NCBI GenBank assembly: GCA_003447535.1
Contig: DLYY01000015.1
Location: forward strand, 1-9,396
Source: Bacteroidota bacterium
Lineage (GTDB): Bacteria; Bacteroidota; Bacteroidia; Chitinophagales; UBA8649
Direction of reading: 5' to 3'
DNA: 9,396 nt
Made by a program: the position numbers and the translations under genes. The notes below the pieces were generated by a model. It ran no database searches. It was not told the DNA's origin and saw only the letters and a list, made by a program, of their open reading frames with translations. Shown in pieces: positions 5,920-9,396 of the stretch; positions within the stretch are counted from its first letter, which is position 1; each line of letters opens with the position of its first letter.

Positions 5920-8214
5920 ATGAAACCATTTCAATTCAATCAGATTGCATGGATCATATTGTTGATCATGTGTAGTCTTTCCGTAAAGGCTCAAAGCGAT
6001 ATCGATGTATCAAGCTCATCAAATCCAAAGCGTGATTTACGATTGGGAAACACTCTCCTGAATCAAGGATATTACTACGATGCTGGAGATTATTTCCTCT
6101 TTGCTCTCAGTAACCTTGAAAAAGGGTCTATGAGTTACAGGAAGGCTTGCTATGGAATGGGTATGGCCTCCTTAGCGTCAAGAAACTACTCCCAGGCATT
6201 CACTTATCTGAAAGAAGTTGCCCTCTACACACCGGTAACGCCTAGAGAAAAGAAGCAATGGACAAGGCTTCAAACAAACTTGTTTCCTTTAATAAACTAC
6301 CACTATGGGATCGCAGCTAAGCAAGCGATGCAATACGATGAGGCAACCAATGCCTTTAATGTTTTTATCGAATCCTATGATGGGAAGGATGCAGAAACCA
6401 TGAAATCGGCCGCTCAGATAAAACTCGAGGGAATAGGCCTAGCCCTGCTAAAGATTGCACCTGCCAGTCTAAGCATTAAACCTGTTCCAGGAGTTAATGG
6501 TATCTATAATGAAATGGGGCTTGCTGCATGGGAGGATGAATTATACTTCACCTCCATAGCAACTCAAAGTCCTCTTGAAATTAATGAAGCACAATACTCA
6601 CTATATGTTCAGAATGAGGGTGAGAACATTTTGGTCGATGGATTAATCACTGACCCAAGTCGGTCAATAGGTAGTGTGGCCATCAGTGATGATGGATCAG
6701 TAATGGTTTTTTCCGAATGCTTAAGTGAAGTCCGAGAAAACACATCTCAATGCCATCTTCGTCTAGCCACAAAAATTGATTCTACTTGGGTAACCAAGCC
6801 AGCCTTTAGTGAAGCGGTAAATCATGAAAACTTTACCTCCACCCATCCAGCGATCCGGCAAGAAGACAATTACTATGTAGTATACTTTGCCTCAAACAAC
6901 GATCTTGGTAAAGGAGGGTTGGATTTGTATGAGTGTATTCTTACCGATAACGGCGGTGTAAAAGGCCCTAATGCCTTACACTCAGTGAATACTGCAATGG
7001 ATGACATCTCTCCCTTTTATGATCAGTTTACCAAGAGACTCTACTTTTCCTCCAATGGATATCCCAGTCTAGGAGGATTTGACATCTTTTATACATCCCA
7101 AGATTCCTTATCGCAGTGGAGGATGCCACAGAATATGATGAGGCCATTAAGCAGCCATGCGGACGATGTCTTTTTTAGAAAAGCGCAAAGTGAAAGTTTG
7201 TCGGATGAATCGGAACGTGGCTATCTCATCAGCAACAGAGAAGGGACAACATATTACAAACACAGCACATCCAATGATGATATATTCGTTTTCGATGTAC
7301 TCACTTTTGATTTTGAAGGCTTTGTTTCAGAGAATCGGAAGGATGGAAACTTTCCATTGGAACAGAGCACAGTGATTATAGCAAGTCTCGATTCATTAGA
7401 CGAGATTATCAACTATGATACGCTCATCATGGAAGAAAGCATTGAGTTTAAAACTGCCTTACGAGCAGGGCGCAAGTACAAGATAACCGTAAACCAAGAA
7501 GGATTTAGCAAGGATGAAGTAGAGATTAATACTGCAGGGCTAACCGAAAATGCTGTTGTTCAGCATAACTTTGCGCTAAATCGCGTGAATGCGGAAATTG
7601 TTGGGATTGCCCGCGATGCTAGGACAAAAGAACCCTTGTCTAAAACCGTAGTAAAGCTGATTGATGCGAGTAGCGGGGCGACATTGTCTTTGCGGCAAAC
7701 AAGTGACAATGGTTCCTTCAGCTTTGATGTAAATACTGCAAAAGAATATCGACTAGAATTTGCCCGTGCATCATATTTTATGCATAAAATATCCACCTAC
7801 GTCGATAGCGATAGCCTTACTCAAGGAAAACTCTTGATCAATGCGGATATGAATGCCATTCAAAAAGATCAGGCCTATTCCATCGATGATGTCTTGTTTG
7901 CTACGGGAAAAGCCGAGTTAAATGCCCAATCAAAAGAAATTCTTGATGAGTTAATTGTAACGATGCAAGAGAATCCTACACTTATCATAGAAATGGGTTC
8001 ACATACCGATGATGTGGGAGGCGATGCAATGAATCTAACCTTATCCCAAAAAAGAGCAGAATCCTGTGTCAGCTATATGGTCGAAGGTGGAATTCGAGCT
8101 GACCGACTTATTGCTCGAGGTTATGGAGAGGCCGTTCCGGTGGCAGATAACTCTACAGAAGAAGGACGTTCCAAAAACCGAAGAACAGAATTTAAAGTGA
8201 TTGGAGGTTTGTAA
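5920..8214 (+). CDS. OmpA-family protein with TPR, beta-propeller and regulatory-like domains (PorE-like)
   Basis: The 764-residue product has a signal peptide ending VKAQ (22-25). Mature domains in order: TPR-like helices at about 38-178 (LGNTLLNQGYYYDAGDYFLF, then further pairs); a PD40/WD40-like propeller at about 185-460, with the typical RLYFSSNGYPSLGGFDIFY at 373-391 and a related FASNNDLGKGGLDLYEC at 323-339; two carboxypeptidase-regulatory-like beta domains at about 463-555 and 558-645; and an OmpA C-terminal domain at about 655-762. The last carries HTDDVGG (695-701), N705, LSQKRA (708-713) and NRRTEF (753-758); D697 and R712 are the expected diaminopimelate-binding pair. This order matches PorE, the peptidoglycan-binding type IX component, but unlike PorE no lipobox is evident: C18 follows LIM and lies in the hydrophobic core. 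The role is inferred to be a periplasmic anchor for the PorP-like partner encoded just upstream. The gene ends in tandem in-frame stops, TAA then TAG. Confidence 0.93.
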   Translation: MKPFQFNQIAWIILLIMCSLSVKAQSDIDVSSSSNPKRDLRLGNTLLNQGYYYDAGDYFLFALSNLEKGSMSYRKACYGMGMASLASRNYSQAFTYLKEVALYTPVTPREKKQWTRLQTNLFPLINYHYGIAAKQAMQYDEATNAFNVFIESYDGKDAETMKSAAQIKLEGIGLALLKIAPASLSIKPVPGVNGIYNEMGLAAWEDELYFTSIATQSPLEINEAQYSLYVQNEGENILVDGLITDPSRSIGSVAISDDGSVMVFSECLSEVRENTSQCHLRLATKIDSTWVTKPAFSEAVNHENFTSTHPAIRQEDNYYVVYFASNNDLGKGGLDLYECILTDNGGVKGPNALHSVNTAMDDISPFYDQFTKRLYFSSNGYPSLGGFDIFYTSQDSLSQWRMPQNMMRPLSSHADDVFFRKAQSESLSDESERGYLISNREGTTYYKHSTSNDDIFVFDVLTFDFEGFVSENRKDGNFPLEQSTVIIASLDSLDEIINYDTLIMEESIEFKTALRAGRKYKITVNQEGFSKDEVEINTAGLTENAVVQHNFALNRVNAEIVGIARDARTKEPLSKTVVKLIDASSGATLSLRQTSDNGSFSFDVNTAKEYRLEFARASYFMHKISTYVDSDSLTQGKLLINADMNAIQKDQAYSIDDVLFATGKAELNAQSKEILDELIVTMQENPTLIIEMGSHTDDVGGDAMNLTLSQKRAESCVSYMVEGGIRADRLIARGYGEAVPVADNSTEEGRSKNRRTEFKVIGGL

Positions 8215-8217
8215 TAG

Positions 8218-8373
8218 ACACTCTTGGTTATACTGTTATTGAGGCAGAAACTTTTTCATCTACTTAGGACAATACTGCACAACTCAAGAATGTATCAAGT
8301 AGCTTCTGAGAACATTAACTCTACTGCTGTGGTTCATTGTATGGAACAGTACATTTACCTCAAAATCAACGGA
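8218..8373. other. 156-bp intergenic spacer before the receptor gene
   Basis: After the tandem stops at 8212-8217 there is no credible gene until 8374. The frame of the receptor gene stays open through the spacer back to the TAG at 8215, with in-frame ATGs at 8290 and 8341. Starting there would put 28 or 11 polar residues in front of a clean signal peptide, so I treat this stretch as untranslated. TACATTTA at 8350-8357 is one base off the TAnnTTTG -7 consensus, but I see no -33 TTTG at a fitting distance. No clear terminator hairpin with a T-tract is visible. Confidence 0.5.
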
Positions 8374-9396
8374 ATGAAACACCTCATACTTCTCTGTCAT
8401 ATACTCTCCTTCAGTGCGTTAATAGCACAGCCTCCATCAGGAATGTACGGCGGCGGTGGAGAACGACCTGCATGGGTTATCATAGGAGAGATTGTTGATG
8501 AGGCCAATGAATCACTACCCTATGTTAATGTCGAGCTAATCAAGCTTAGTGATAGTTCCGTTTTAGCCAGTACTACAACCGATGATGAGGGCAAGTTTTT
8601 TCTCCCCGCCGAAGAGGTTGCACCTTCTCTTGTCAAGGCAACCTACCTCAGCTTTACACCCCTCCTCATTGAGGATTTAAATATGAATAGTCCTTTTGTT
8701 AATCTTGGACGACTCACCATGAAAGCTAATAACGACCTGCTAGATGAAGTTGTAGTAGAAGGAGAACGCTCAACCTTTGAGTTGCGGGCCGACATGCGTG
8801 TGTTTAACGTGGGTAATGATCTCGCAAATACAGGAATGGATGCCTTACAAGTCCTCGAAAATGTTCCTTCTCTAACGATTGATCAAGATGGCAATGTAGA
8901 ACTTCGTGGAAGTGCTAATGTGCGCATTCTAATTGATGGCAAACCCTCTAGTTTACTTGCCAGCGGAACCGATGGACTTCGTCAGATTCCGGCAAACCTT
9001 CTAGAAAAGGTTGAAATTATAACTAACCCATCTGCCCGTTACGATGCAGAAGGCGAGGCAGGTATTATCAATATCGTGCTCAAAGAAGAAAAAGACCTTG
9101 GACTCAATGGCTCAGCTAAACTGCAGACAGGATATCCAAATAATCATGGTTTTACAGGAGTATTGAACTGGAATCCAGGCAAGTTTAACTTCTTTTCGAG
9201 CTATGGCTTCATGTACAGAAAAATGCCTGGAGAAAGAGAATTTAGACAGACCTACACAGCAAGAGATGCCATGGACACAAGCTACAGTTATCTCACTCAA
9301 GGAGAACACTTTCGCGGAGGCCTAAGGCACACGGCTCGTCTCGGCGTTGAGTTTAAGCCTACTGACAAGACTACCTTCGAAGTAAGCGGGGTATTA
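8374..9396 (+). CDS. TonB-receptor-like outer-membrane beta-barrel protein, 3'-partial
   Basis: The frame is open for 341 codons to the window edge; full-length relatives usually have about 750-950 residues, so only the N-terminal part is seen. It has a signal peptide (MKHLILLCHILSFSALIAQ, 1-19) and a Gly-rich linker GMYGGGGE (23-30). A carboxypeptidase-regulatory-like domain follows at about 36-118 (IIGEIVDEANESLPYVNVEL, TTDDEGKFFLP). Next come the LDEVVV connector at 123-128 and a plug domain at about 145-240, with DALQVLENVPSLTID (156-170), NVRILIDGKPSS (182-193) and LEKVEIITNPSARYDAEGEA (210-229). Barrel strands begin at about 245. Such proteins carry TonB-dependent uptake of large or scarce nutrients, or act as related outer-membrane barrels of the OMP_b-brl_3 type. 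The substrate cannot be told. The start at 8374 is chosen because it gives the signal peptide directly; in-frame ATGs at 8290 and 8341 add only polar residues. Confidence 0.9.
   Translation, partial: MKHLILLCHILSFSALIAQPPSGMYGGGGERPAWVIIGEIVDEANESLPYVNVELIKLSDSSVLASTTTDDEGKFFLPAEEVAPSLVKATYLSFTPLLIEDLNMNSPFVNLGRLTMKANNDLLDEVVVEGERSTFELRADMRVFNVGNDLANTGMDALQVLENVPSLTIDQDGNVELRGSANVRILIDGKPSSLLASGTDGLRQIPANLLEKVEIITNPSARYDAEGEAGIINIVLKEEKDLGLNGSAKLQTGYPNNHGFTGVLNWNPGKFNFFSSYGFMYRKMPGEREFRQTYTARDAMDTSYSYLTQGEHFRGGLRHTARLGVEFKPTDKTTFEVSGVL

Noticed and set aside
9112..9309. Minus-strand open frame of 65 codons
   Set aside because: It is antisense to the conserved start of the receptor barrel, and its translation resembles no known protein.

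Overview
The window looks like chromosomal DNA from a member of the Bacteroidota. Four things point there: a PorP/SprF-type outer-membrane protein, a TPR / beta-propeller / carboxypeptidase-regulatory / OmpA protein of the PorE type, a receptor with an N-terminal carboxypeptidase-regulatory-like domain and an LDEVVV plug entry, and signal peptides that repeatedly end in ...AQ or ...GQ. Shine-Dalgarno sequences are weak or absent, also typical of the phylum. I cannot place it to a family. I see no RNA genes, CRISPR arrays, insertion sequences or phage genes, and base composition looks even throughout.

Region 1 (1-4551) is a tightly packed plus-strand run of seven genes: a NifU-like (Nfu) Fe-S scaffold protein, orotidine 5'-phosphate decarboxylase (pyrF), an exported TPR protein, a small PspC-domain membrane protein, an exported protein I do not recognise, octanoyltransferase (lipB) and tRNA U34 hydroxylase (trhO). 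Three junctions overlap (ATGA between nfu and pyrF, 13 bases between the pspC-domain gene and the unknown gene, TAATG between the unknown gene and lipB). Co-transcription and partial translational coupling are therefore likely. Most of these are housekeeping functions. Nfu proteins supply Fe-S clusters to enzymes such as lipoyl synthase, which uses LipB's product, so a loose link between the two ends of the run is possible.

Region 2 (4552-4858) holds a 58-residue minus-strand gene that ends 2 bases from the trhO stop. It resembles the small, highly charged Lacal_2735-type proteins of Bacteroidota. Beyond it lies a 128-bp divergent spacer that must hold the promoters for it and for the next block.

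Region 3 (4859-8214) is a two-gene unit with an 11-bp spacer: a PorP/SprF-family outer-membrane protein and a 764-residue OmpA-family protein with PorE-like architecture. Together they suggest an outer-membrane module related to the type IX secretion / gliding apparatus, anchored to peptidoglycan. No type IX substrate gene lies next to it.

Region 4 (8215-9396) is a 156-bp spacer and then the first 341 codons of a TonB-receptor-like outer-membrane protein that runs off the right edge.

No clearly new system is visible. The best candidates for novelty are the uncharacterised exported protein coupled to lipB, the PorE-like protein with no lipobox next to a PorP paralogue, and the small minus-strand gene.
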